Below, piece by piece: positions 16,954-26,212 of a DNA stretch of 52,087 nucleotides. Below the pieces are notes generated by a model. The model saw only the letters and a program-made list of their open reading frames with translations, did not search any database and was not told the DNA's origin. The position numbers and the translations under genes were made by a program. How positions within the stretch are numbered: position 1 is the stretch's first letter; every line of letters starts with the position of its first letter. Source of the DNA: Pedobacter glucosidilyticus (GTDB lineage Bacteria; Bacteroidota; Bacteroidia; Sphingobacteriales; Sphingobacteriaceae). The DNA lies in NCBI RefSeq assembly GCF_002483235.1, contig NZ_DLHN01000036.1, positions 1 to 52,087 on the forward strand. Direction: 5' to 3'.

Positions 16954-17010
16954 TATTTTTAAATAAAAATATTAAAAGCTTCTTAATTTATCTGTTAAAT
17001 AGTGTTAAAG

Positions 17011-17045
17011 AAAAAAGCCTTTATCTTTTAACGATAAGGCTTTTT
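17011..17045 (-). terminator. Intrinsic terminator of the nifU-like/mrp operon
   Basis: AAAAAAGCCTTTATC and GATAAGGCTTTTT pair with one bulged T around a 7-nt loop. On the minus strand the stem is followed by a run of T. It lies 26 nt after the stop of the NifU-domain gene. Confidence 0.8.
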
Positions 17046-17070
17046 ATATGTTTTAAAATAAATTGTAAAA

Positions 17071-17361
17071 TTATTGAAGGTTTGCTGGCAATACAGCCGC
17101 GGGGTCATCCATTGCTGTTAGGTTAATAGCCTCAACCGCGGTTATAGCTGGGACTGCCTTTTTAACTGCTTGTTCTATACCGGCTTTTAAGGTCATGATA
17201 CTCATTGGGCAAGAACCACAAGAACCTAGTAGTTTTAATTTAACGATATAATCATCTGTAATTTCTTCTACGGATACATTCCCACCATCAGCTTCAAGAT
17301 ACGGTCTTATGGTATCTAATGCTGCTTCTACTTCGTTCCTTAAATTCTCTTTCGGGTCCAT
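17071..17361 (-). CDS. NifU C-terminal-domain Fe-S scaffold/carrier
   Basis: A 96-residue protein made of the NifU C-terminal (Nfu) domain alone. It carries Fe-S clusters to target proteins. RPYLEADGGNVSVEEI starts the domain, and the cluster-binding CxxC is in LLGSCGSCPMSIMTLKAGIE. Nothing precedes the domain, unlike NfuA, which carries a degenerate A-type domain. It is the second gene of a pair with an Mrp/NBP35-type ATPase (gap 42 nt), a linkage common in Bacteroidota and consistent with Fe-S cluster delivery. It acts in the cytoplasm and probably shares the mrp promoter. Confidence 0.92.
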   Translation of the reverse strand: MDPKENLRNEVEAALDTIRPYLEADGGNVSVEEITDDYIVKLKLLGSCGSCPMSIMTLKAGIEQAVKKAVPAITAVEAINLTAMDDPAAVLPANLQ

Positions 17362-17403
17362 TATTGATAATTTTTTTTAAAAATAACAAAATCAAAAGAA
17401 AAA

Positions 17404-18468
17404 TTATGCTTTTGCCATGTCATTTTTAATTGCCAATTGTTGTGCTACTTTTTGTGCAAGCTGGATGTATGCCTGCGCTACCAAACCTTTATCGGCTAAA
17501 ATAATAGGTTCTCCATTATCTCCTGCTTCGCTTACACTTTGTACCAAAGGTAATTCGCCAAGGAAGGGTACATTATACTTATCTGCCATTTGCTTACCAC
17601 CATCTTTACCAAAAATATAATATTTGTTATTTGGCAGTTCGGCAGGCGTGAAATAAGACATATTTTCTACCACACCTAAAATAGGTACGTTAATGCTATT
17701 CATCATAAACATGCCAATTCCTTTAGTGGCATCGGCCACAGCTACTTGTTGTGGTGTAGTTACAATAACCGCCCCAGCTATAGGGAAAGTTTGGGTAATG
17801 GTGATATGAATATCGCCTGTACCGGGTGGCAAATCAACAATCAGATAGTCTAATTCTCCCCAATCAGCATCGTTAAAAAGCTGTTTCACAGCAGTAGAAG
17901 CCATTGGACCCCTCCATGGAACGGGTTGACCTGGATCTGTAAAAAAGCCGATGGATAATAGTTTGATGCCATATTTTTCTATAGGCTCTATGCTGGTTTT
18001 TCCATTAACCTCGCTTGCATTGGGTTTGGCATCTTCTAAGCCAAACATGATAGGTACTGATGGTCCATAGATATCAGCATCTATCAAGCCTACTTTGGCA
18101 CCAGTTAAGCTTAAACCTATGGCTAAATTTGCTGCAACGGTAGATTTCCCTACTCCGCCTTTACCTGAGGCTACTGCGATGATATTTTTAATTTGTGCAG
18201 AAAACTGTGTTTTAGGTGTGGTTACACGACTTGTCATGTGGATGTTGAGTACCGCATCTTGACTTACAAAATGTTTAATCGCATTTCTACAAGCGTTTTC
18301 TAAAATGTCTTTCATAGGACAAGCCGGCGTTGTAAGTACTACAGAAAAACTGATGTTATAACCATCAATCACCAGGTTTTCTATCATATTAAGTGTCACC
18401 AAATCTTTCTTCAAATCTGGATCTTCTACATTTCTTAAAGCATCTAATACTTGTTCTCTAGTAAACAT
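17404..18468 (-). CDS. Mrp/NBP35-type Fe-S carrier P-loop ATPase
   Basis: A 354-residue cytoplasmic ATPase of the Mrp/ApbC/NBP35 family, which carries Fe-S clusters. Residues about 1-80 form the MIP18/DUF59 domain (VLDALRNVEDPDLKKDLVTL, VVLTTPACPMKD). The deviant Walker A is SGKGGVGKST (residues 101-110), then LIDADIYGPSVP, and LIVDLPPGTGDIHITITQ forms the Walker B region. The family's C-terminal CxxC that bridges the cluster usually follows ENMSYF; here the sequence is ENMSYFTPAELPNNKYYIFG with no cysteine. The same cysteine-free form may be general in Bacteroidota, but I cannot check. It is the first gene of the operon with the NifU-domain protein. Confidence 0.92.
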   Translation of the reverse strand: MFTREQVLDALRNVEDPDLKKDLVTLNMIENLVIDGYNISFSVVLTTPACPMKDILENACRNAIKHFVSQDAVLNIHMTSRVTTPKTQFSAQIKNIIAVASGKGGVGKSTVAANLAIGLSLTGAKVGLIDADIYGPSVPIMFGLEDAKPNASEVNGKTSIEPIEKYGIKLLSIGFFTDPGQPVPWRGPMASTAVKQLFNDADWGELDYLIVDLPPGTGDIHITITQTFPIAGAVIVTTPQQVAVADATKGIGMFMMNSINVPILGVVENMSYFTPAELPNNKYYIFGKDGGKQMADKYNVPFLGELPLVQSVSEAGDNGEPIILADKGLVAQAYIQLAQKVAQQLAIKNDMAKA

Positions 18469-18596
18469 CGTTTTGTAATTTCCAGTAAAATTAACAAAAG
18501 GCTTATAATTAAAATTTTGTTTCGGTGCTGTTTTTGAGATAATTTGGCGTGTTCAATTTTTATATCAAAAGATTTTAATATTTTTCAAAATATTAT

Positions 18597-20726
18597 ATGA
18601 GATTTTTAACAGGAAGATTTAAGCAATTTAAACACAAAAAAACGGTCTTGATTGCCCTTTCTGTTGTGTTTTTGATGATTGTTGCGGGTGGTATTATAGC
18701 TTATTTGAAGCGGGAAGCTTTACTAGAACAAGTAGTTAATAAAGCGGTTAACAAAGCAAAATCAAAGTATAATTTAAATGTAAAAATTGGTTCCTACGCC
18801 TTTTCTGGCTTAAGCACTGTACATTTTAGTAACATTACGGTTATACCAGAGGAAAGAGATTCTTTAGCAAATATTACCGATTTTACGGTGGGTATAAAAC
18901 TTTTTCCACTTCTTTTCGGGGATATTAAGATATCTGAACTGAAGCTTAATCATGCGCTTATCTCTTTGGTAAAGAGAGATAGTATAAGCAACTACGACTT
19001 CTTATTTAAGAAAGATACCACTACAAAAACAGAGAAAAAAGAGGTTGACTTGGCAGATTTAGCCCATAAACTTATTCACCAGGCATTAGATAAAATACCT
19101 GATGATATGGCTATCCAAGATTTTAAAATCACCTATAAAGAAGATACTACACAATTAAGTATTCTAACAAAAACAGCAACTATCATAGATAATGATGTAA
19201 AATCTACCATCTTGATTAATGATAATTTAGCAACTTGGCATGTAGACGGTACAGCAGAGCCTAGCGACCAACAACTTGATTTAAAACTTTATGCCAACAA
19301 TAAAAAGGTGGAATTTCCTTACTTGGAAAATAAATATGGCTTAAAACTAAATTTTGACACTGTACGAACTGTGATGAGCAGCGCAGAAAAATCAGGCTCT
19401 GATTTTGAGATTACCGGTAATTGGTCGGTCAAAAATTTATTGATTAACCACCCAAAAATTGCAGCTAATGATATCATTGTACCTGATGGAAGCCTAGATG
19501 CCAAATTGATTATCGGGAAAAACAGTGTTGCGGTTGATAGTAGTTCGGTAGTGCATTTGGGTAAAGCTAGCATTCATCCTTTTGTAAAACTTACCTTGGG
19601 AGAACATAAAATTTACGAGCTTAAGTTAAATACCGAAGAACAAGACGCACAAGAAATTTTTAATGCTTTTCCGCATGGCTTGTTTGAATCTTTAGAAGGT
19701 ATGCAAGTAAAAGGTAAATTAAAGTATGATCTTAACTTTTATTTGGATAGCAAAAAACCAGATGATGTTGTTTTTAGCTCTTCTTTAACCGCTAGTCCTG
19801 ATTTTAAGATTACGAGATTTGGTAAAACCAATTTCCAAAAAATTAATAAAGAGTTTGTATATACGCCTTATGAAAAAGGCAAACCTGTAAGAAATATCAT
19901 CGTGGGACCGCAAAATCCAAATTATGTACCTATACAGGATATTTCTCCAAATATTAAAAATGCTTTATTGACTTCAGAAGACCCATCTTTTTACTCGCAC
20001 AATGGTTTTGTTGAGGAATCTATCAGGCAATCTATTGCTACTAATTTTAAAGCAAAATCTTTTAAAAGAGGTGGTAGTACCATTTCAATGCAATTGGTAA
20101 AAAATATCTATTTGAACAGGCAAAAAACTTTAGCTCGAAAAATTGAAGAAATACTAATTGTTTGGTTGATTGAGCATGAAAAACTGAGCTCGAAAAATCG
20201 GATGTATGAGGTTTATTTAAATATTATTGAGTGGGGCCGAAATGTTTATGGCATTAGCGAAGCGGCTAATTATTATTTTGGTAAGCACCCATCGCAATTG
20301 AGCATTGGTGAGGCTATTTACCTGGCTTATATTGTACCTAAACCAAAATCTTCTTTATATGCCTGGCAGGCAGATGGCAGTTTAAAACCGTATTTAAGAG
20401 GCTATTTCAACTTGATTGGCGGCTTAATGGCGAGAAGAGGTTATACCCAAGCAGATTCTAGCGTTTACGGATATTATGGCGTACGGTTAAGGGAAAGTTT
20501 AAGACTACAAATAGCTCCTTCTGATACCATTCCGGATAGCCTAGCGCAAGATGATGAGGCTAATCTTTTTAATCTTTTTAAAATTAAAAAAGATACTACT
20601 ATTGTACCCAAAGAAAAGTTTCTAAAGCAAATTTTTGAACCTAATGCGAAGGATACAACTACTAAATCTGCAAAAGAACTAAGACAAGAACGCAGACAAA
20701 AGAGAAAACAAGGCTTAAATAATTAG
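18597..20726 (+). CDS. Inner-membrane protein with AsmA-like region and GT51 transglycosylase domain
   Basis: A 709-residue envelope protein. Residues about 16-37 are a single transmembrane segment (VLIALSVVFLMIVAGGIIAY). Residues about 45-400 form a long beta-rich region of AsmA/DUF748-like character (YAFSGLSTVHFSNITVIPEE). Residues about 430-600 are a family 51 transglycosylase domain: TSEDPSFYSHNGF with catalytic E461, RGGSTISMQLVKN (491-503), RKIEEILIVWLIE and NIIEWGRNVYGISEAA. GT51 enzymes polymerise lipid II into glycan strands. No transpeptidase domain follows, so it is a monofunctional enzyme of unusual architecture. The charged tail (LRQERRQKRKQGLNN) is probably disordered. It is 77 nt upstream of the GH15 gene. 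Confidence 0.88.
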   Translation: MRFLTGRFKQFKHKKTVLIALSVVFLMIVAGGIIAYLKREALLEQVVNKAVNKAKSKYNLNVKIGSYAFSGLSTVHFSNITVIPEERDSLANITDFTVGIKLFPLLFGDIKISELKLNHALISLVKRDSISNYDFLFKKDTTTKTEKKEVDLADLAHKLIHQALDKIPDDMAIQDFKITYKEDTTQLSILTKTATIIDNDVKSTILINDNLATWHVDGTAEPSDQQLDLKLYANNKKVEFPYLENKYGLKLNFDTVRTVMSSAEKSGSDFEITGNWSVKNLLINHPKIAANDIIVPDGSLDAKLIIGKNSVAVDSSSVVHLGKASIHPFVKLTLGEHKIYELKLNTEEQDAQEIFNAFPHGLFESLEGMQVKGKLKYDLNFYLDSKKPDDVVFSSSLTASPDFKITRFGKTNFQKINKEFVYTPYEKGKPVRNIIVGPQNPNYVPIQDISPNIKNALLTSEDPSFYSHNGFVEESIRQSIATNFKAKSFKRGGSTISMQLVKNIYLNRQKTLARKIEEILIVWLIEHEKLSSKNRMYEVYLNIIEWGRNVYGISEAANYYFGKHPSQLSIGEAIYLAYIVPKPKSSLYAWQADGSLKPYLRGYFNLIGGLMARRGYTQADSSVYGYYGVRLRESLRLQIAPSDTIPDSLAQDDEANLFNLFKIKKDTTIVPKEKFLKQIFEPNAKDTTTKSAKELRQERRQKRKQGLNN

Positions 20727-20803
20727 TTTTTTAGATTTTTTAAAACCAATAGGTATAATTTTTATTAATAAATAGGGGTTTAAATTATTTTAAAAAATTT
20801 ATT

Positions 20804-22585
20804 ATGGAAAAACATACTTACCAAACTGGTATTATAGGAAATTGCTCTTATTTAGCTCATGTACATAAAAACACCAATATCACTTGGTTATGTTGGCCTA
20901 GATTTGATAGTTCTTTTGTTTTTGGAAGTATGCTAGACAGTAAAAAGGGTGGTGAATTTTCTATCATGCCTTCTTCTGAATATACTTCTAAACAGTACTA
21001 TTTAGAAAATACCAATGTATTGTGTACTGAAATTACGACAGCTAGTGGTAGGTATAAAGTAACAGATTTTGCCCCTCGTTTTCAACAATTTGAAAGGTAC
21101 TTTAAACCTTTGATGTTGATTAGGAAGGTACAACTTCTAGAGGGTAACCCTCATATTAAAATAAAATGCCAGCCTGTTTATGATTATGGAAAAAGTGAAC
21201 TAGAGGTTATCAGAGGCTCAAACCATATCGAATATATAGGCTGTGGTGAAAAGATAAGATTATCCACCAATGCCCCGCTTTCTTATATTTTAGAAGACCA
21301 ATACTTTATTCTTAAAGATACTTTATACCTGTTTTTAACATTTGGCGAGCCTTTGGAAGGCCCTATACAAACCACAGCAGATAGGTTCTTAAACCAAACC
21401 ATCAGTTATTGGAGAACGTGGATAAAACGTTCATCAATAGGAGATTTTTATCAAGAACAGGTGATAAGATCGGCCTTAGCCTTAAAAATACACCAATATG
21501 AAGATACCGGAGCCATTATTGCCGCAAGTACCACCAGTTTACCTGAATTTCCGGGGAGTGGCCGAAATTGGGACTATAGATTTTGCTGGTTAAGAGACAC
21601 TTATTATGTCATTAATGCGCTACACCATATTGGCCATTTTGAAGAGACAGAGAAATACTTTGATTATATTACTGATATATCTTTTGAAGAAGGTTTACGC
21701 TATCAACCGCTTTACAGTATATCCAGACAAAAAAATTTAGTGGAGGAAATTGCTGATCATCTGGAAGGCTATTTGGGAAACGGTCCGGTAAGAATTGGTA
21801 ACCAAGCTTATGAACATATCCAAAATGATATTTATGGTCAGGCTTTAATTTCATTACTTCCGCTTTATACCGATCATCGTTTTGTTTTTTCGGAAAGGAA
21901 AGATTCTGCCTCTTTAGTTGAAGTAGCTTTAAAAAGAATAGAGCATACCATAGATGAGGTTGATGCTGGTATTTGGGAGTTTAGAAACAGTGCCTATTTA
22001 CATTGTTATAGTAATCTTTTCCAGTGGGCGGGCTGTAGCGCAGCAGCAAAAATTGCCAGAACCATCAATGACGAAGCATTGGAAGAAAAAGCCGTTTCTT
22101 TGATGAAACGAGCGGCAAAGCATATTGAAGATTGTTATGATCCTGTACGTAAAGTTTATACACATGCAGTTGGTAGTCCGCATTTAGATGCCAGCACTTT
22201 ACAGTTGATTATGATGAATTACCTAGACCCGCAATCTGAAAGGGCGAAGAACCATTTAATAGCTTTAGAAAATGAGTTAAAAACACCAAATGGATTGTTC
22301 TATCGCTATTTACATGCTGATGATTTTGGAAAACCAGAAACTACTTTTTTAATATGTGCTTTTTGGTATGTAGAGGCACTAGCTTGTGTTGGTCGTGTAG
22401 ATGATGCTGTGAGAGAGTTTGAAAAATTGATGAAATATGCTAACCACTTGATGCTCTTTAGCGAAGATGTTGACGAAGAAACGGGTAGCCAATGGGGTAA
22501 TTTTCCACAGGCTTATAGCCATGTTGGTTTAATGAATGCTGCTTACAGGATATCTAATAAATTGAATAGGCCTTTGTATTTGTGA
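20804..22585 (+). CDS. GH15 glucoamylase/trehalase-like glycosidase
   Basis: A 593-residue enzyme of glycoside hydrolase family 15, with no signal peptide. The N-terminal beta-sandwich opens with IGNCSYLAHV and NITWLCWPRFDSSFVFGSML. The (alpha/alpha)6 barrel contains PGSGRNWDYRFCWLRDTYYV, EEIADHLEGYLGNGPVRIGN and the C-terminal DVDEETGSQWGNFPQAYSHV, where a catalytic glutamate is expected. Length matches the cytosolic GH15 group, which includes both glucan glucosidases and trehalases. Because the next gene, convergent, encodes trehalose synthesis and phosphatase, trehalase activity is plausible (inference). The enzyme would act in the cytoplasm. Confidence 0.88.
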   Translation: MEKHTYQTGIIGNCSYLAHVHKNTNITWLCWPRFDSSFVFGSMLDSKKGGEFSIMPSSEYTSKQYYLENTNVLCTEITTASGRYKVTDFAPRFQQFERYFKPLMLIRKVQLLEGNPHIKIKCQPVYDYGKSELEVIRGSNHIEYIGCGEKIRLSTNAPLSYILEDQYFILKDTLYLFLTFGEPLEGPIQTTADRFLNQTISYWRTWIKRSSIGDFYQEQVIRSALALKIHQYEDTGAIIAASTTSLPEFPGSGRNWDYRFCWLRDTYYVINALHHIGHFEETEKYFDYITDISFEEGLRYQPLYSISRQKNLVEEIADHLEGYLGNGPVRIGNQAYEHIQNDIYGQALISLLPLYTDHRFVFSERKDSASLVEVALKRIEHTIDEVDAGIWEFRNSAYLHCYSNLFQWAGCSAAAKIARTINDEALEEKAVSLMKRAAKHIEDCYDPVRKVYTHAVGSPHLDASTLQLIMMNYLDPQSERAKNHLIALENELKTPNGLFYRYLHADDFGKPETTFLICAFWYVEALACVGRVDDAVREFEKLMKYANHLMLFSEDVDEETGSQWGNFPQAYSHVGLMNAAYRISNKLNRPLYL

Positions 22586-22722
22586 TTTTTAAGTAATGAT
22601 ATTATTATTAGATAAGTCAAACCTAATAATAGGTCTCAACTTCAACTACTATCGACATTGCTTACAAAATTTAAAAATCAGGTATTCACACAAGGCTTTC
22701 CGGCCTTATAGACGGCCCTCCC

Positions 22723-22754
22723 TAGCCACTTTTTTTTCAAGAAAAAAGTGGCTA
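22723..22754. terminator. Bidirectional terminator for GH15 and otsA/B-like genes
   Basis: TAGCCACTTTTTTTTC (22723-22738) and GAAAAAAGTGGCTA (22741-22754) form a stem with a tiny loop and long T/A tracts. The right arm contains the stop codon of the trehalose gene. The short open frame 22596-22778 that crosses it has no protein character. Confidence 0.8.
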
Positions 22755-24926
22755 AAAAGCGAGGAACTTTTTAAGTAAAGTACGTACCTCTTCTACGCTG
22801 TTGACATAGTAATTTGCGGCCGATACGCTACTGCCAACTTTTATAGTGATAGCGTTTTGAGGCAATTGCTGAAAGGTATCTTCATCAGTATGGTCATCAC
22901 CTAAGGCCATAATAAAATCAAAATCTTTATCTAGTAAATAAGAAAAGGCTGCCTTACCTTTATTGATATCGCTACTTTTGATTTCTAAAACTTTATTTCC
23001 TGCCAATACCTGTAAACCCATTTCGCGGGTTAAGTAGCGCAGATTACTTTCTAGCTCATTAGCCCTTAACTCGCCCAAACCTTTTTCTACCTTTCTAAAA
23101 TGCCATGCTAAAGAAAAGCGTTTCTCTTCTATAAAAGAACCTGGTGTACGGTCTGAGTAGGCTTCTAACATAGCTCTTACTTTGGTTTTCCAGTGGTCGG
23201 ATAAACCTGGTATAGTTGCCCAACGTTGTCCATTTATTTTATACCAAGCGCCATGTTCTGCAATTAAATCAATGGTTAAATGTCCAAACCATTGCTCCAA
23301 GGTTTCATGCTTTCTACCACTTATGATTACCAGTTGATTACGAGGGTTTGTATTCAGCCTGTTTAAAAGTTCATACAATTCATCATCAGGATAAGCTTTA
23401 TCAATTTCGGCTTTAAAGCCAACCAAAGTACCATCATAATCTAAAAAGAAAACTCTTTTTTGTGCTTGCTGCATTTGCCTGATAAAGGTTTCTTGTGTAT
23501 GAGCATTTACACTTTTAGCTTTTCTTATACCTTCTGATACTTTAACATCTTTTAATTGATCCATAAATATCTTTACCCAATGGTGTATATCAAATTTATT
23601 AACTACATCTTTTAATGCCAGCATTCTTAATTTTTGTTCTTCTTCTGGCATCTCTAAAGCCTGAATAATGGCTCGGTACATTTCGCCCAAATTGTTAGGG
23701 TTTACGATAAGTGCATCGGTAAGTTCTTTAGACGCACCTGCCATTTCACTTAAAATAAGAACACCATTATCTTTTCTACTGGCAATATATTCTTTACTTA
23801 CAAGGTTCATCCCGTCTCGCATTGGGGTAACCAAACAAATATCTGCCCTGCTGTATAAAGCAACCAGTGTTTCTACCGGGAAAGAACGATAAAAATAATG
23901 GATAGGATGCCAGGATGATGTTCTGAAACGAGCATTGATATTGCCAACCATTTTATCAATATCATCTCTAAGTTCTTTATACTGAGGTATACTATCTCTT
24001 GATGGTACAACAATCATGTGTAAAGAGATTTTTTCTATATACTCAGGATTATCTGTTAATACTTTCTCAAAAGCCATTAGGCGTTGTAAAATTCCTTTGC
24101 TATAGTCCAGTCGGTCTACAGAAAGTATCATTTTAGCGTCTTTTAAAACTTCATTATAAATAGAAATTTCTTCTTGTACTTTGTTGTCTTTTGTTAAACT
24201 TTCAAATTTTGTGGCATCAATACCCATTGGGAAAGCGTCAACCAAAACATTTCTATCAGCTACCTGAATGATATTTGCCGTTGCATGAACGGGAATAGAA
24301 CGTGTTGCCGAGCTGGTAAAATGCCTTACATCATCATAAGTATGGAAACCAATTAAATCAGCCCCTAGCATTCCGTTTAACAATTCGGCCCGCCAAGGTA
24401 TTAACCTAAAAAGCTCAAAAGACGGGAAAGGGATATGTTGAAAAAAGCCTATGGAAACATCTTTTAACTCATCTCTGATCAATTTTGGGAGTAGTAATAG
24501 TTGGTAATCATGAATCCAGATGGTATCTCCGGGTTTTGCTACGGCCAAAACTTGATTTTTAAATTTCTCGTTAACGGTTTGATAATAGTCCCAATATTTT
24601 TGTTCGAACTGGGCGTAGGTACTCATATAATGAAAAATTGGCCAAAGAATTTCGTTAGAAAAGCCTTCGTAATAATTAAGAATTTCTTCATCGCTTAAAA
24701 AAACTGGTAACAAGTTTTCTTTCTGAAGTAATGCTGTAACTTGGGATTTTTCGTTGTCGTCAGTAATTTCTGTACCACACCAGCCTATCCAAATATTGTC
24801 ATTTTGTTTATATACAGAGCCTAAGCCGGTTGCCAGCCCTCCTTCACTCAATTTTAATTTAAAACTTTCTTCTTCTTTAGAAATTTTTACGGGTAATCTA
24901 TTAGATACGATAATAATTCTGCTCAT
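22752..24926 (-). CDS. Bifunctional trehalose-6-phosphate synthase/phosphatase
   Basis: A 724-residue fusion that makes trehalose from UDP-glucose and glucose-6-phosphate. Residues 1-460 are the GT20 synthase: SNRLPVKI, the EGGLATGLGSVY loop, IWIHDYQLLLLPKLI, DRLDYSKGI (R272, K277) and TPMRDGMNLVSKEY (D371, E379). Residues about 488-724 are a HAD-type phosphatase: VFFLDYDGT (D496, D498), VIISGRKHETLEQWF and ALGDDHTDEDTF. Fusing both steps avoids release of trehalose-6-phosphate and is common in Bacteroidota. It acts in the cytoplasm. Trehalose protects against osmotic and desiccation stress. The gene converges with GH15 and diverges from an MscS channel gene. Confidence 0.95.
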   Translation of the reverse strand: MSRIIIVSNRLPVKISKEEESFKLKLSEGGLATGLGSVYKQNDNIWIGWCGTEITDDNEKSQVTALLQKENLLPVFLSDEEILNYYEGFSNEILWPIFHYMSTYAQFEQKYWDYYQTVNEKFKNQVLAVAKPGDTIWIHDYQLLLLPKLIRDELKDVSIGFFQHIPFPSFELFRLIPWRAELLNGMLGADLIGFHTYDDVRHFTSSATRSIPVHATANIIQVADRNVLVDAFPMGIDATKFESLTKDNKVQEEISIYNEVLKDAKMILSVDRLDYSKGILQRLMAFEKVLTDNPEYIEKISLHMIVVPSRDSIPQYKELRDDIDKMVGNINARFRTSSWHPIHYFYRSFPVETLVALYSRADICLVTPMRDGMNLVSKEYIASRKDNGVLILSEMAGASKELTDALIVNPNNLGEMYRAIIQALEMPEEEQKLRMLALKDVVNKFDIHHWVKIFMDQLKDVKVSEGIRKAKSVNAHTQETFIRQMQQAQKRVFFLDYDGTLVGFKAEIDKAYPDDELYELLNRLNTNPRNQLVIISGRKHETLEQWFGHLTIDLIAEHGAWYKINGQRWATIPGLSDHWKTKVRAMLEAYSDRTPGSFIEEKRFSLAWHFRKVEKGLGELRANELESNLRYLTREMGLQVLAGNKVLEIKSSDINKGKAAFSYLLDKDFDFIMALGDDHTDEDTFQQLPQNAITIKVGSSVSAANYYVNSVEEVRTLLKKFLAF

Positions 24927-25026
24927 GATGATAGGGATAAAAACTTCAAAAACCTATTAAAAACAAAAACCATGCAAATAAAATTTAGCATGACTATTGC
25001 CGGTTTATCATTAAAGACGTTTTTAC

Positions 25027-26127
25027 ATGAAGAATTTAAGTAGTTATTTACAGGAAATATCTGGTTATATGCCAGCTTATGTTTGGAATTTTACTGTTTT
25101 AATTGCTGCATTTCTTATGGGTTCTGCAATAAAGCATTTGATTCTTAAAACCAGCACTTATCATCAACATAAAACAAGTTTCTCCTTCATCCAATCGGCC
25201 CTACGTTATGCCAGCAAACCTTTAAGTTTATTGTTTCCTTTGTTTGTTTTTTATTTGATGATTCCTTTGTTAAAACTAAGTTCTGTTTTTATCCAAATCA
25301 TCAATAAAAGTGTAGAAATAGCTTTTATTATAGGCTTTGCCTATTTGTTAATCAATATCATTAACATTATACAAGATTTTGTTTTACACTCTTACAGCCT
25401 ACAAAAAGATGATAATTTAAGAGAGAGGCGCATCCTTACGCAGCTTCAATTTATCAGAAAATTTTTTGTTGCATTTATCATCATCCTTACTATAGCTGCT
25501 GTACTTTTTAGTTTTGAGGGTATGCGAAAAATAGGTGCCGGTTTACTTACCGGAGTTGGTATAGGTGGGATTATTATTGGCTTTGCTGCACAAAAATCTT
25601 TAGGAAATTTATTGGCAGGCTTTCAGATTGCTTTTACACAGCCTATCCGTATTGATGATGTTTTGGTGGTTGAAAACGAATGGGGTAGAGTTGAAGAGAT
25701 TACGCTTACTTATGTGGTCTTACATATTTGGGACCAACGAAGGTTAATTTTACCCATTAATTATTTTATTGAAAAACCTTTCCAGAATTGGACCAGAACC
25801 TCTTCTGATATTTTAGGAACGGTTTTCATTTATACAGATTATAATATCCCATTAGATGCTTTAAGACAAGAGTTTATAAGGTTATTAAACCATACTCCTT
25901 TATGGGATAAGAAAGTACAGATTATACAGGTAACAGATGCTAAAGAACAAACTATAGAAATTAGGGCTTTAATGAGTGCCGGCAACTCATCTAAGGCATT
26001 TGATTTAAGATGTTACATCAGAGAAAATTTGATTGATTTTATACAAAAAAATTATCCTGATAGCTTACCAAAATTAAGAGCCAGTTTTAGTTCAGAATCA
26101 GAAATTACATTTGCTAAAAAAGTTTAA
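25027..26127 (+). CDS. MscS-family mechanosensitive channel
   Basis: A 366-residue inner-membrane channel that opens under membrane tension and releases solutes after hypo-osmotic shock. Four to five transmembrane helices precede the pore, at about residues 18-36, 62-82, 85-118 and 143-163. The conserved pore-lining helix is GAGLLTGVGIGGIIIGFAAQ followed by KSLGNLLAGFQIAFTQPIRI (residues about 172-211), then the beta domain VVENEWGRVEEITLTYVVLH. The C-terminal part is the usual cytoplasmic vestibule. It is divergent from the trehalose synthase gene, with 100 nt between starts, so the two could share regulation. The pairing of an osmolyte synthase with a solute-release channel makes functional sense. 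Confidence 0.94.
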   Translation: MKNLSSYLQEISGYMPAYVWNFTVLIAAFLMGSAIKHLILKTSTYHQHKTSFSFIQSALRYASKPLSLLFPLFVFYLMIPLLKLSSVFIQIINKSVEIAFIIGFAYLLINIINIIQDFVLHSYSLQKDDNLRERRILTQLQFIRKFFVAFIIILTIAAVLFSFEGMRKIGAGLLTGVGIGGIIIGFAAQKSLGNLLAGFQIAFTQPIRIDDVLVVENEWGRVEEITLTYVVLHIWDQRRLILPINYFIEKPFQNWTRTSSDILGTVFIYTDYNIPLDALRQEFIRLLNHTPLWDKKVQIIQVTDAKEQTIEIRALMSAGNSSKAFDLRCYIRENLIDFIQKNYPDSLPKLRASFSSESEITFAKKV

Positions 26128-26166
26128 TACTATCAGAAAAGTGTCAATATTGATTGGAAAGTATAC

Positions 26167-26192
26167 AATAAATGTTTAAACATTTATTTTTG
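26167..26192 (+). promoter_or_regulatory. 22-bp palindrome overlapping a -7 box
   Basis: Positions 26167-26188 are a perfect palindrome whose half is AATAAATGTTT. Its right end overlaps TATTTTTG (26185-26192), an exact match to the Bacteroidota -7 consensus TAnnTTTG. It lies 21 nt before the start codon of the nitroreductase-like gene. This arrangement fits a dimeric repressor (for example MarR or HxlR type) blocking RNA polymerase; the regulator itself is not in the window. Confidence 0.6.
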
Positions 26193-26212
26193 TGTTTATA
26201 AAAATTTCAAAT

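Noticed and set aside
22596..22778. Small gene after GH15
   Set aside because: Its translation has no protein-like features and it runs through the terminator and into the end of the trehalose gene.
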